The notes beneath the pieces are model-generated. The model worked only from the letters and a program-made list of their open reading frames with translations. It made no database searches and had not been told where the DNA came from. From Pseudobacter ginsenosidimutans (GTDB lineage: Bacteria > Bacteroidota > Bacteroidia > Chitinophagales > Chitinophagaceae), in contig NZ_CP042431.1 in the NCBI RefSeq assembly GCF_007970185.1, positions 248,001 to 312,000 on the forward strand: 64,000 nt of DNA, read 5' to 3'. Below, piece by piece: positions 1-8,052 of the stretch. Within the stretch, counting starts at the first letter, position 1. Each line of letters begins with the position of its first letter. The translations under genes were made by a program, and so were the position numbers.

Positions 1-270
1 GGTACCACCACCATGCGTGCACTTGAGTCTTCCTACACTGCAGAAAAACATTTGAAACCGTCTGAAGGCTGGACCAATATCTTTATCCATCCTCCTTACC
101 AGTTCAATATTGCAGACTCCCTCATCACCAACCTGCATCTCCCTAAAACAAGCCTGCTCATCATGACCTGCGCCTTTGCCGGTTATGAACTGGCCATGGA
201 AGCTTACAGGAAAGCGATCAAAGACAAATACCGCTTCTTCAGCTACGGAGACGCCATGCTGGTGATCTAA
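1..270 (+). CDS. queA: tRNA preQ1(34) S-adenosylmethionine ribosyltransferase-isomerase QueA, C-terminal part
   Basis: This is the end of a gene that enters from the left edge; the frame is open from base 1. QueA transfers and rearranges the ribosyl group of SAM onto preQ1 in tRNA to give epoxyqueuosine in the cytoplasm. The visible 89 residues carry the family's C-terminal signature: an IHPPYQF-type segment, then FNIADSLITNLHLPKTSLL, and the closing FFSYGDAMLVI. A full QueA is about 340-410 residues, so roughly three quarters is outside the window. A strong hairpin terminator follows 28 bp after the stop, so the gene probably ends its transcript here. Confidence 0.93.
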   Translation, partial: GTTTMRALESSYTAEKHLKPSEGWTNIFIHPPYQFNIADSLITNLHLPKTSLLIMTCAFAGYELAMEAYRKAIKDKYRFFSYGDAMLVI

Positions 271-297
271 ACTTTACTATTTACTATCTCAGATACA

Positions 298-325
298 AAC
301 TCCGCTTCTACGCGGAGTTTTTTAT
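298..325 (+). terminator. Rho-independent terminator after queA
   Basis: The stem AACTCCGC (298-305) pairs with GCGGAGTT (312-319) around a TTCTAC loop and is followed by a T-rich run. The 14-base core CCGCTTCTACGCGG recurs exactly at 6259-6272. Confidence 0.9.
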
Positions 326-382
326 TTATGATCAAATCCTCACCACTACCGGCCTTGCAGGATTATAAGTACATTCGCACCG

Positions 383-1519
383 ATGAGCAATAAAAAGATC
401 AGGATACTGGAAACCATCCGCCAGGGACAGATCGGCGGTGGAGAAAGCCACTTACTCAGCCTCGTAGAAAACCTGGACCGCAGCCGGTTCGAACCGGTTG
501 TTCTCTCCTTCACCGATGGTCCCATGGTAGACCGCCTCAAACAAATGGGCGTTCAAACGGAAGTGATCTATACAGAAAAACCATTCGACATCAGTAAATG
601 GAAAAAGGTAAAAGCGTTCATTCAACAGAATCATATCAGCCTCGTACATGCGCATGGGACCCGGGCCAATTCCAACGTGTTCTGGGCAACCCGCAAACTC
701 AAGCTGCCGCTCGTTTACACCATCCATGGCTGGTCCTTTCACGATGACCAGCAAGCGCTGATCCGCAAGATCCGCGTGATGGGTGAACAACTGCTCACCA
801 GCAAATCCGATGTGAACATTTCCGTTTCCGCCTCCAACCAGGCAACAGGAAAACGCTATTTTCCCAAATTCAATTCGGTGGTGGTCAACAATGGCATCGA
901 TCAGAAAAAATTCGATCCCAGTCGTTCATTCAAAAATATCCGCCAGGAGCTCAACATTCCCGAAGATAACATCCTGGTCCTCTTCGTGGCCCGTTTCATT
1001 CACCAGAAGCAGCCACTCAAACTCCTTGAAGCCTTCGCCAAAGCGCAGCAACAAAATCCGCAACTCCAACTCCTCATGGTTGGTGATGGCGATCAAAAAC
1101 CCGCCGCCCTCCAACTCGTAAAGGACCTCCAAATAGAAAACAAAGTAATCTTCCAACCCTTCCGCCAGGATGTTCCTGATGTACTCGCTGCGGCTGACAT
1201 TTTCGTACTGCCTTCACTCTGGGAAGGTCTGCCTATCGGACTGCTCGAAGCAATGTCCATGCGCAAGGCCATCATCGGCACCCTGGTCGACGGCACTTCC
1301 GAAGTGATCCGCCACAACGAGAACGGCCTTCTCATCGCCACTGATGAGCTCGCCAGCAATCTCTCCGAAGCATTGCTCACCCTGGCATCAAACGCCAACA
1401 TGCGCCAACAACTCGGTAATGCCGCGCAACAAACCATTAGCAGTTCGTACAGCGCATCTACTATGACGAGAGAGATCGAAGAAATTTACACCTCCCTCCT
1501 TAGTCGCTCTGGGGTATGA
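383..1519 (+). CDS. Glycosyltransferase family 4 protein
   Basis: The 378-residue protein has the two-domain GT-B layout of GT4 retaining glycosyltransferases, which move a sugar from a nucleotide donor, usually in exopolysaccharide or LPS assembly at the inner face of the membrane. The N-terminal acceptor domain begins with a glycine-rich loop (GQIGGGESH, residues about 15-23). The C-terminal half has the LFVARF strand and the E-x7-E donor motif within FVLPSLWEGLPIGLLEAM. There is no signal peptide or membrane segment. The gene stands alone after the queA terminator. Its last codons and stop (CGC TCT GGG GTA TGA) run into the terminal repeat of the inverted-repeat element at 1511, so the element now supplies the stop codon. 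Donor and acceptor cannot be told from sequence. Confidence 0.88.
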   Translation: MSNKKIRILETIRQGQIGGGESHLLSLVENLDRSRFEPVVLSFTDGPMVDRLKQMGVQTEVIYTEKPFDISKWKKVKAFIQQNHISLVHAHGTRANSNVFWATRKLKLPLVYTIHGWSFHDDQQALIRKIRVMGEQLLTSKSDVNISVSASNQATGKRYFPKFNSVVVNNGIDQKKFDPSRSFKNIRQELNIPEDNILVLFVARFIHQKQPLKLLEAFAKAQQQNPQLQLLMVGDGDQKPAALQLVKDLQIENKVIFQPFRQDVPDVLAAADIFVLPSLWEGLPIGLLEAMSMRKAIIGTLVDGTSEVIRHNENGLLIATDELASNLSEALLTLASNANMRQQLGNAAQQTISSSYSASTMTREIEEIYTSLLSRSGV

Positions 1520-1646
1520 AATGGACGGCTGCAAAACATACCGCCGCGGGAGGATGTTAATTGAACTGGAGTAAGGAAAGATGGGGCTTTTGTATTTCTG
1601 TTGTTCTTCATCGCTTATGTTTTGAAGGCCGCCAGTTTCATACCCC
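1511..1646 (-). repeat. 136-bp dispersed inverted-repeat element, copy A
   Basis: The ends are imperfect inverted repeats of about 35 bp. GGGGTATGAAA opens both arms when each is read inward, followed by a GGC-containing stretch and AAAACATA. Read on the minus strand, the element matches copies B and C: AGCGAA flank, arm, AAACATAAGCGAT, about 45 variable bases, ATCCTCCCGCG core, second arm, GAGCGA flank. The outer flanks hold TCGCTC on both sides in direct orientation. No open reading frame of its own is convincing. It overlaps the last nine bases of the GT4 gene. Confidence 0.75.
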
Positions 1647-1915
1647 TTCGCTCCATGAACCGAGAACGCATCAGTGTTTTTGAATAGCAATTGATAGCGT
1701 TCATCATTGCGGAAGACTTGTTGCTTTCCCTTATGATCACACGTAATTGAAACTTCCTTAAATACTGCTAATACTTCAAACATCACATCACATTACATCA
1801 CATCACATTATATCACATTATATCACATTACATTACATTTCACCTACTGTCACTATTCATTTTACTACAGCAACATTGGCCACAGGTGCCGCACAGAGGC
1901 GGACGCATTAGCGAA
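1647..1915. other. Intergenic spacer between element copies A and B
   Basis: No gene was recognised here. The stretch holds the tandem repeat at 1781-1841. A minus-strand open frame starting near 1786 runs through copy A into the GT4 gene; its first 45 codons look protein-like, but no family was recognised and it cannot be supported as a gene. It may be a remnant. Confidence 0.4.
1781..1841. repeat. Short tandem repeat of CACATTA/CACATCA type
   Basis: About 60 bp built from 5- and 10-base variants of ATCACATTAC and ATCACATTAT repeated in direct orientation. It lies between copies A and B of the inverted-repeat element. Confidence 0.85.
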
Positions 1916-2051
1916 GGGATTAAGAAACCCAGGCCTATGAAACGTAAGCGATACAGCTCAATCATATTCTTCCGTCCCATCTTCCCATAAAAAAGCGCGG
2001 AAGAAATTCTCCCGCGCTGGTTCGTTTCATCAGCCTGGTTTATTAAATCCC
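1916..2051 (+). repeat. 136-bp dispersed inverted-repeat element, copy B
   Basis: The left arm GGGATTAAGAAACCCAGGC (1916-1934) is nearly complementary to the right arm, which reads GGGATTTAATAAACCAGGC on the opposite strand from 2051. The core ATTCTCCCGCGC lies at about 2006. The length equals that of copy A exactly. AGCGAA flanks it on the left (1910-1915) and GAGCGAA on the right (2053-2059). It lies just beyond the 3' end of the lipoprotein gene at 2072-2500. Confidence 0.75.
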
Positions 2052-2071
2052 GGAGCGAATTCCCGGAGCGG

Positions 2072-2500
2072 TTAGCGTCTGCGGAACTGAAACGTATACG
2101 TTCTCGCTCCATCATAAATATAGGCTTCAAACCTGTTGGTGCCGGTAAATATCATTTCGTCGAAATACTCTCCCAGCACAATTCCGGTTGCTCTGTCAAC
2201 ACAATATACCTTCAATGTTTTGATGGTGCCATCGGCTGTATTGATGCGACGGATGTCCCAGTCGCCTTCATAGTAACCGCCATAGCCATCCTGGTAATCC
2301 AGCTGACCGGAGGCATAGAAGGTGAACAGACCGCCATCGAAAGCCAGGTCGGAATGACCGAATCCTGTTTTGTAAACATCAACCAACTCCCAGGTTCCTT
2401 CGAGTCTGTCGTCGTAAGGAGCCAGCCAGCTTTTTTTGGAACAACTGGTAAAGAGAAGCGTGAGCGTAACCAGTAAGGTGAAGGAGTATAAGTATTTCAT
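2072..2500 (-). CDS. Small lipoprotein, lipocalin-like
   Basis: This 142-residue protein starts with a lipoprotein signal peptide whose lipobox is LFTSC, so it should be acylated at Cys20 and sit in an envelope membrane. The mature part has GTWELVDVYKTG, then alternating short strands and a RFEAYIYDGARTYTFQF end. This resembles the small lipocalin-like beta barrels common in Bacteroidota, where LxGTWxL is the typical opening. No catalytic residue is evident. It is monocistronic, and copy B of the inverted-repeat element lies just past its stop. Function unknown. Confidence 0.75.
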   Translation of the reverse strand: MKYLYSFTLLVTLTLLFTSCSKKSWLAPYDDRLEGTWELVDVYKTGFGHSDLAFDGGLFTFYASGQLDYQDGYGGYYEGDWDIRRINTADGTIKTLKVYCVDRATGIVLGEYFDEMIFTGTNRFEAYIYDGARTYTFQFRRR

Positions 2501-2599
2501 AAACTAGCGTTTGGTAGTTAGACTCCCAAACAAATGCCATTGTTACTTTACACTTCACGCTTTAGAAAGCATTTAACTTAAGGAACTGTGAAAGCCGGC

Positions 2600-2630
2600 T
2601 TGGAACAATCCTGCTGAAAGTTTACATTTG
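2600..2630 (+). promoter_or_regulatory. Bacteroidota-type promoter of the esterase gene
   Basis: TTGG at 2600-2603 and TACATTTG at 2623-2630 are separated by 19 bp, an exact match to the -33/-7 consensus. Transcription would begin near 2637, about 50 bases before the ATG at 2689. Confidence 0.65.
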
Positions 2631-2688
2631 GAAAGCCGCTGCCGGACGGCTTATTTTGAAACTGTAACGTATCTTAACAAACGAAACT

Positions 2689-3597
2689 ATGAGATCACTT
2701 ACCCTTGCCCTGCTTTGCAGCTTTTCCCTGGCAGCGGAGGCACAAACTGAAATCCCTTTGTACGACGTCATTCCCAATTCCATTCCAACAACCAATCGCG
2801 AAAAATCAGTCACCGACCATGTTGGTAAAGTGCGGATCTCCAAAGTGAGTGAACCCGGTCTGACTGTATATCTTCCTCCAAAAGAAAAAGCAACAGGCAC
2901 AGGAGTGATCATTGTTCCGGGTGGAGGTTATTCCATTCTCGCCATCAAACATGAAGGGCATGATGTGGCCAAAGCCCTGAATGAAATGGGCATCGCTGCA
3001 TTCGTACTGAAATACAGACTGCCTGATGATACCACCATGATCGATCGAAGCATCGGGCCGGTGCAGGATGCGCAACGCGCGATACAGATCGTGCGTGAAA
3101 GGGCAAAGGAATATGGTGTGAAGACAGACAAAGTAGGCATCCTCGGTTTCTCTGCCGGAGGGCATCTCGCTTCCACCGCAGGCACCCATTTCGATACACA
3201 TTATATCGATGTTCCCCGCAAAACCAACCTGCGACCGGATTTCATGGTGCTTATCTATCCCGTGATCAGTTTTACCGACAGCCTCATGCACAAAGGCTCA
3301 CGCACCAACCTGATCGGAGAACATCCTTCAGCAGAAAAGATTAAAACCTTCAGCAACGACCAGCGCGTAACCGCCAAAACACCTCCTACCTTCCTCGTAC
3401 ATGCGAAAAACGATAAAACGGTACTGATACAGAACAGTCGTCAATTCTATGCCGCCTGCCTGCAACATAAAGTACCTGCAGAGTTGTATGAGTTTGAAGA
3501 AGGAGGACATGGATTCGGCATGATCAATCCCGGCTCCGATGTAAAATGGATGGAATTACTGCACAAATGGCTCCGCCAAAACAAGTTTGTAAAATAA
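2689..3597 (+). CDS. Secreted alpha/beta hydrolase (esterase, BD-FAE/acetylxylan esterase-like)
   Basis: The 302-residue exported enzyme probably removes acyl groups (acetyl or feruloyl) from carbohydrates in the periplasm or outside the cell. The signal peptide covers residues 1 to about 19 and ends in AEAQ. The oxyanion-hole loop is IIVPGGGY (74-81). The nucleophile elbow is GFSAG, with Ser155; the probable acid is Asp242 (HAKND) and the base His274 (EGGHGFG). The order and spacing fit the prolyl-oligopeptidase-like esterases of Bacteroidota. A clear promoter lies upstream. The next gene converges, so it is probably transcribed alone. The exact substrate is not determined. Confidence 0.85.
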   Translation: MRSLTLALLCSFSLAAEAQTEIPLYDVIPNSIPTTNREKSVTDHVGKVRISKVSEPGLTVYLPPKEKATGTGVIIVPGGGYSILAIKHEGHDVAKALNEMGIAAFVLKYRLPDDTTMIDRSIGPVQDAQRAIQIVRERAKEYGVKTDKVGILGFSAGGHLASTAGTHFDTHYIDVPRKTNLRPDFMVLIYPVISFTDSLMHKGSRTNLIGEHPSAEKIKTFSNDQRVTAKTPPTFLVHAKNDKTVLIQNSRQFYAACLQHKVPAELYEFEEGGHGFGMINPGSDVKWMELLHKWLRQNKFVK

Positions 3598-3657
3598 ACG
3601 TACGCTGCCGCCAGCCGCTCGCCTCCGGCGAAGCATCATGCGGATAGACCAACTACC

Positions 3658-4905
3658 CTATAGCCGGTCAGGCTGATAATCCCAGGGAAGCATATGCGAA
3701 ACCTTTTCGCTCCAACCCCAGTAATCGATGGTGAAAACATTCTGTGGCGGAAAGAATAGACCGCTGCGCTGGATCACTATGGGTAATGCCGGCGTCAAAC
3801 GGATCAATGATTTCTGAAAACCCGCTGGTCTGAAAATGCGATAATCGTAGAGATATTCTTTTTCTTCCTGCGCTTTTCTGTACACCACCTGGAGATAATC
3901 CTGGAAGAAGATGGTCTTCGTGGAATCGATGCCGGTAGTGATAAGGCTGTCGGCATTCAGGAGGTATTTGCCGATCAATGCGAGTGAATCATCCTGTTTC
4001 AATATCTGCTGGAAGTAATTGAGACTGTCTTTCTGCACTTTGCCCTGCGTGGGAAAACTGATGCGACCGCCTTGCACGATCTTGTGCTGTTTTTCCATTT
4101 CGTTGAGCTTCTGGATCCTGAGCTTTTCCACGTTGGGCACTTTGCGAAGACGGCGAACTTCAAAGCTGTCCTGGGATAGCCGGTCATTGTACAGGCTTCG
4201 TATGAAGTGCATCAGCGAGCCCTTATATACCTGCTTCCGCTTCTCTTTCCATTCCTGTTGCTTTTGCGGGTTGCCCTGCAATTCCTCGAAGAAAGAGTAA
4301 CCGGTGAATACCACTGTGCGCAATTTCCAGTTGCGCGTAAAGCCTTCCAGTTGGTAAGTGATGCGATATCCAAGCGCTTTGTTCTCGATGATGAGCGGTT
4401 CATCGGCCATCACTTCCAACACCTTTGCTTTGGAAGCATAGCGGAAGCGCAGGGCTTTCTTGTTCCTGATCTCACAGTCCTGCGCAGCCGCCGATGTTCC
4501 TATGAATCCTTCAATGAATGTTCTGCCATATTTCTTCCAGCTGCCCCTTTCCCAGGGCATCACGGTAACAGACTCCAGCTCCTGCATACGCGGCTGCAGC
4601 CTGAGCTCAATTGCGATGGGTAATGTATCGGAGGACAATTGAAGTACGAGTGTTTGAAAACCCACTGAAGAAACCACCAGTTCGAAGCTGCCCTTATTGA
4701 TACCGGTCAATTCAAATCCGCCATCCGACCGGGACACCGTGCCTTTGGATGTACCATTGATAAATACACTGGCATTCGGCACCGGCTGCCCAGTGCTGTT
4801 GTTGAGAATGGTACCGGCAATACGGTTCCTGTCCTGTGCAAATGCAGAGAGGACGAGGCTAAGGCATAATGCAAGTAGAGCAGTTAACTTCATATGGTTG
4901 CGCAA
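3658..4905 (-). CDS. CarboxypepD_reg-like domain protein, exported
   Basis: A signal peptide (MKLTALLALC..., ending at AFAQ) is followed by one carboxypeptidase-regulatory-like beta-sandwich (about residues 27-105; RIAGTILNNSTGQPVPNASVFI and the FELVVSSVGFQ pattern), the module that also opens many TonB-dependent receptors. The remaining 300 residues are rich in charge and aromatics and have no recognised catalytic motif. Two in-frame starts are possible: ATG at 4905 or the ATG four codons later at 4893, which begins directly with the signal peptide. The gene follows the aspartokinase gene with a 15-bp gap, so the two may be cotranscribed. Likely periplasmic or outer-membrane associated; function unknown. 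Confidence 0.75.
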   Translation of the reverse strand: MRNHMKLTALLALCLSLVLSAFAQDRNRIAGTILNNSTGQPVPNASVFINGTSKGTVSRSDGGFELTGINKGSFELVVSSVGFQTLVLQLSSDTLPIAIELRLQPRMQELESVTVMPWERGSWKKYGRTFIEGFIGTSAAAQDCEIRNKKALRFRYASKAKVLEVMADEPLIIENKALGYRITYQLEGFTRNWKLRTVVFTGYSFFEELQGNPQKQQEWKEKRKQVYKGSLMHFIRSLYNDRLSQDSFEVRRLRKVPNVEKLRIQKLNEMEKQHKIVQGGRISFPTQGKVQKDSLNYFQQILKQDDSLALIGKYLLNADSLITTGIDSTKTIFFQDYLQVVYRKAQEEKEYLYDYRIFRPAGFQKSLIRLTPALPIVIQRSGLFFPPQNVFTIDYWGWSEKVSHMLPWDYQPDRL

Positions 4906-4920
4906 CGCACAACGCTGACG

Positions 4921-6242
4921 CTATTCCAAACCAAACAGACCTTTGTTCAGCAGTTGTAACGTTTGAGTTTTGTAAGATGATGGCACCAAAATGCTCACAT
5001 TGTGCTTACTGCCACCATAGCTTACCATACTAACGGTAACGGGCCTGAGTGCATCAAACAGCTTGCTTAGTACATCAGGAGTTTGCGCGATCTCATTACC
5101 CACCACGGAAATGATGGTCTGGTCCGTTTCCACTTCGATGGTGCCGAATGGTTCCAGTTCTTTCACAATGGCTTTCAGATGTGCGCCGCTGTCTATAGTA
5201 ACAGACACGGCTACTTCTGAAGTGGTGATCATATCTATTGGAGTGCGGTACTTTTCAAATACCTCGAAGATCTTGCGCAGGAAGCCATAGGCCAGCAACA
5301 TGCGACTGCTCTTGATATTGATGGCGACGATGCCATCTTTTGCCGCTACAGCTTTCACGCCTACAGAACCGGCTTCCTGTGTGATCACAGTGCCAGCCGC
5401 ATCGGGCTGCATGGTGTTGAGCAGTTTCACCGGAACCTTCTCCTGCTGCGCAGGCCAGATACAGGTGGGTGCAGGATCTTGGCTCCGAAATACGCCAGCT
5501 CGGCTGCTTCTTCGAAGCTCAGTTGCTCGATGGCCACGGTCTTCTTCACCACGCGGGGATCATTGTTGTGCATACCATCGATATCTGTCCAGATCTCGCA
5601 GACAGATGCATTGGCAGCAGCAGCAACGAGGGAAGCAGTATAATCGCTTCCTCCGCGTTTGAGGTTATCCACTTCGCCCCTGGCGTTACGGCAGATATAA
5701 CCTTGTGTGATGAAAAGCTTTTTGTCTTTGTGCTGGTCCAGCAATGCCATCAGTTTTGGACGGATAGCGGACAGCTGGGGCTCTTCATGGATGTCGATGC
5801 TCATGAACTCGAGTGCAGGGAGCAGTGAATGCGGAATGCCTTGCTCTTCGAGATAAACGCTGAAAAGTTTCGTGCTTAACAGTTCGCCCTGAGCGAGGAT
5901 GTCTTTGCTCAGTGCTTCACTGAAGGAGATTTTCAGGATGATATTGAGGAATTCGAAATGTTCGCCGATAATTTGCTGCGCTTTGGTTTGCGCAGCGCTG
6001 GTCTTGACAAGCTGAGGAATGAATTGTTTGTAATGTGCTTCCAGTGTATCGATCTTCTGTTTGGCTTCTTCGCGGTTTCCTGCTGCCATTGATTCTCCTA
6101 TACCTACCAGTGCATTGGTAGTTCCACTGAGTGCGCTCAGTACAACGATGGTGGGCTCTGCATCTTTAGTGATCAGTTGAGCAACCTGGTGCATGCGCTC
6201 TGGTTTGCCTACTGACGTGCCACCAAACTTCATTACTTTCAT
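4921..6242 (-). pseudogene. lysC: Aspartate kinase gene interrupted by a one-base deletion
   Basis: Aspartokinase phosphorylates aspartate, the first step to lysine, threonine and methionine. The first 260 codons from 6242 show the kinase domain (KFGGTSVGKPERM, SGTTNALVGIGE, RGGSDYTA, FGAKILHP). Directly after ILHP the frame slips and ends at 5427 in nonsense. The correct continuation, TCIWPAQQEKVPVKLLNT and then two ACT regulatory domains, sits in another frame down to 4921. Restoring a single base near 5464-5470, in a run reading CACCCACC on the coding strand, would give one protein of about 440 residues, the usual length. Everything else is well conserved, so this is either a sequencing error or a very recent mutation. 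A functional enzyme would be expected unless a second copy exists elsewhere. Confidence 0.85.
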
Positions 6243-6258
6243 GTTACCCTCTCTTGTT

Positions 6259-6272
6259 CCGCTTCTACGCGG
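6259..6272. promoter_or_regulatory. Hairpin in the lysC leader, same core as the queA terminator
   Basis: CCGCTTCTACGCGG is a 4-bp stem with a 6-base loop and is identical to the hairpin core at 302-315. Here it lies 17 bases before the lysC start codon. It has T-rich DNA on its plus-strand side, but no plus-strand gene ends nearby. Confidence 0.35.
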
Positions 6273-6301
6273 GTTTTGGTTTTGAATGGATGTAAAAATT
6301 A

Positions 6302-6327
6302 CGCCTGCTCTGAATTTCAGGCAGGCG
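6302..6327 (-). terminator. Hairpin between the Ldh-family gene and lysC
   Basis: CGCCTGC (6302-6308) pairs with GCAGGCG (6321-6327), and the loop closes further with CTGA/TCAG. On the minus strand it is followed by TAATTTTTAC. It most simply terminates the Ldh-family gene. Because TATCTTTG, a possible -7 box, lies just before it (6328-6335, minus strand), it could instead be a 5' hairpin of the lysC transcript. Confidence 0.55.
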
Positions 6328-6400
6328 CAAAGATAAAGGTTGGGAAGATATTATGGAACAGTTCCCCACTATTTAGTGACTAACAATTATTCGTTTTCTG

Positions 6401-7489
6401 TTACTGCAGCTCAAAACTGATCCCCAGTTTTGCGGCCAGTTGCTGCAGGTCTTCCGCAACAGGCTCCAGCAGCGGGATGCCGTGCTCCATCCGGCTTTGC
6501 TCCATCTCACGCTCGGGATCGCCGGGCACCAGCACTTTCTCCTCCCCTTCAATGGGTTTGGCGCTGCGGAATCGATGCAGCCAGTTGTCCATATTCTCTT
6601 TAAACTCCGATGCCGGCCTGAACGCATCCACGCGCATGGCGCCGAAGAAATGACCGATCCCCTTGCCGGGCATGGATTGCGGCATAGGCACATAGGCCGG
6701 GAATGGCGGCACCCAGGGACCGTAGTTGGCGCCGCTAAGCACGCCGCAAAAAATATCAACCATCGCGCCCAGCGCATAGCCTTTATGACTTCCATGCTCT
6801 CTGTCGCCACCCAACGGAAGCAGCGCCCCGCCTGATTTCAGCGCATGTGCATTGGTAGTGGGTTGTCCGTTTGCATCCTGTACCCATCCCAAGGGTGTAT
6901 CCAGGTTCTTGCGTTGCAGGATCTCCAGTTTGCCATTGGCTGCAGTAGTGGTAGCGAGGTCGGCAACAAAAGGAAATTCCTTTCCTGCGGGAATGGCCAC
7001 GCAGATCGGATTGGTACCGAGCAATTTTTCAGAAGAGAAGGTAGGCGCCACCAATGGACTGGCATTGGTCATGGCGATACCGATCATATCGTGCTCCAGC
7101 GCCATCATTCCATGATAGCCTGCAATGCCGAAATGATTGCTGCCTTCCACACTCACCCATCCGGTTCCCACATTCTTTGCTTTATCGATAGCCACCTGCA
7201 TCGCGTATGGCGCTACTACCAGACCAAGGCCACTGTCTCCATCCACCACCGCCGTGCTGGGTGTTTCATGAACGATACGGATATCAGGCTTTGCATTCAC
7301 GCGCTTCGCTTCCCACAAACGAACATACCCGGTAAGCCTCGCTACTCCGTGTGAATCCACACCACGCAGATCTGCACTCAGCAAAACCTTTGCAGCCGTT
7401 GCTGCATGTTCTTCACTGCATCCGATCTGTTTGAATACATTCTGCGTAAAATGAAGCAAGTGCTGGTATGAATAGATCCTTTCTGCCAT
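6401..7489 (-). CDS. Ldh family oxidoreductase (malate/L-lactate/ureidoglycolate dehydrogenase family)
   Basis: The 362-residue protein belongs to the NAD(P)-dependent family typified by archaeal malate dehydrogenase and YlbC/AllD, not to the Rossmann-fold lactate dehydrogenases. Visible signatures are ADLRGVDSHGVARL near residue 45 with the catalytic His, GWVSVEGSNHFGIAGY near 110-125, the LLGTNPICVAIP strand around 160, and GGDREHGSHKGYALG near 230 for cofactor binding. It is cytoplasmic and has the family's full length. Such enzymes reduce 2-oxoacids to 2-hydroxyacids; which one cannot be said. It lies upstream of lysC on the same strand but with a hairpin in between. Confidence 0.87.
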   Translation of the reverse strand: MAERIYSYQHLLHFTQNVFKQIGCSEEHAATAAKVLLSADLRGVDSHGVARLTGYVRLWEAKRVNAKPDIRIVHETPSTAVVDGDSGLGLVVAPYAMQVAIDKAKNVGTGWVSVEGSNHFGIAGYHGMMALEHDMIGIAMTNASPLVAPTFSSEKLLGTNPICVAIPAGKEFPFVADLATTTAANGKLEILQRKNLDTPLGWVQDANGQPTTNAHALKSGGALLPLGGDREHGSHKGYALGAMVDIFCGVLSGANYGPWVPPFPAYVPMPQSMPGKGIGHFFGAMRVDAFRPASEFKENMDNWLHRFRSAKPIEGEEKVLVPGDPEREMEQSRMEHGIPLLEPVAEDLQQLAAKLGISFELQ

Positions 7490-7605
7490 AGAAGAGATAT
7501 TGGTAAAAAGAAGGGCAAGTTATTGATTTATTGGAAAAGCTTTCCCGGGGTTATTCAACCCGTAAGACATATATTTAAAATAACCTTTATAACAATCCCA
7601 TTATT

Positions 7606-8022
7606 ATGCGCTCTCCTTCTACTTTAAATATCTTCTCAGTAAAGGCAGACCTGCTGCTGAAGTCGGCTCCTTATGTAATGCTGTTACATCTGATTTTTAC
7701 AACAGGCTATTTCCTGCTTGCAGATTATTTATTGAAGCGAAAGATCAGAACCAGCTTTGTTCACATGCTCCCTTTTTTCTTGTTCATCTACCTGGTGATG
7801 CTGCTTCATGTAAGTTATTCCGAAACATTGAAGGTTATGTACAAAGAACCAGCACAACAAATTACCTTCCATTACGGGGATTCCCTGAAAGTGTCTACAG
7901 GAGCGGATCTCCTGTTTGCAGGACAGACGCACAATTATTTGTTCCTGTATAATAAAACAACAAAGACCTCCCAGGTATTTTCCCGTGATAAAGCTGACCA
8001 GCTTCAATTCACGGCAAAGTAG
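7606..8022 (+). CDS. Hypothetical membrane protein with two transmembrane segments
   Basis: This 138-residue protein is not recognised. Two hydrophobic stretches (about residues 20-40 and 53-68) are predicted membrane helices separated by a basic loop (KRKIRTS), so the loop is likely cytoplasmic. The C-terminal 65 residues are polar with alternating strands and should be on the outer side of the inner membrane. It stands alone between a minus-strand gene on each side. The hydrophobic pattern and normal codon use argue that it is real. Confidence 0.6.
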   Translation: MRSPSTLNIFSVKADLLLKSAPYVMLLHLIFTTGYFLLADYLLKRKIRTSFVHMLPFFLFIYLVMLLHVSYSETLKVMYKEPAQQITFHYGDSLKVSTGADLLFAGQTHNYLFLYNKTTKTSQVFSRDKADQLQFTAK

Positions 8023-8052
8023 GAGGTCCTTGACTAAATATTTTAAACAATG

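Noticed and set aside
480-500. GGTTCGAACC resembling a tRNA T-loop
   Set aside because: It lies inside the GT4 coding sequence and no cloverleaf can be built around it.
1388-1786. A 132-codon open frame on the minus strand spanning element copy A
   Set aside because: Its second half is repeat element and antisense of the GT4 gene. The first 45 codons look protein-like but match no family I know; at best it is a gene remnant.
1840-2130. A 96-codon minus-strand frame overlapping the lipoprotein gene and copy B
   Set aside because: It overlaps the 3' end of a convincing lipoprotein gene in another frame and consists mostly of the repeat element, with an atypical Cys/Pro-rich composition.
3598-3657. 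GCCAGCCGCTC shared with the spacer at about 23933
   Set aside because: Only 11 bases match and the surroundings diverge, so it may be chance. A small hairpin at 3616 lacks a T-run.
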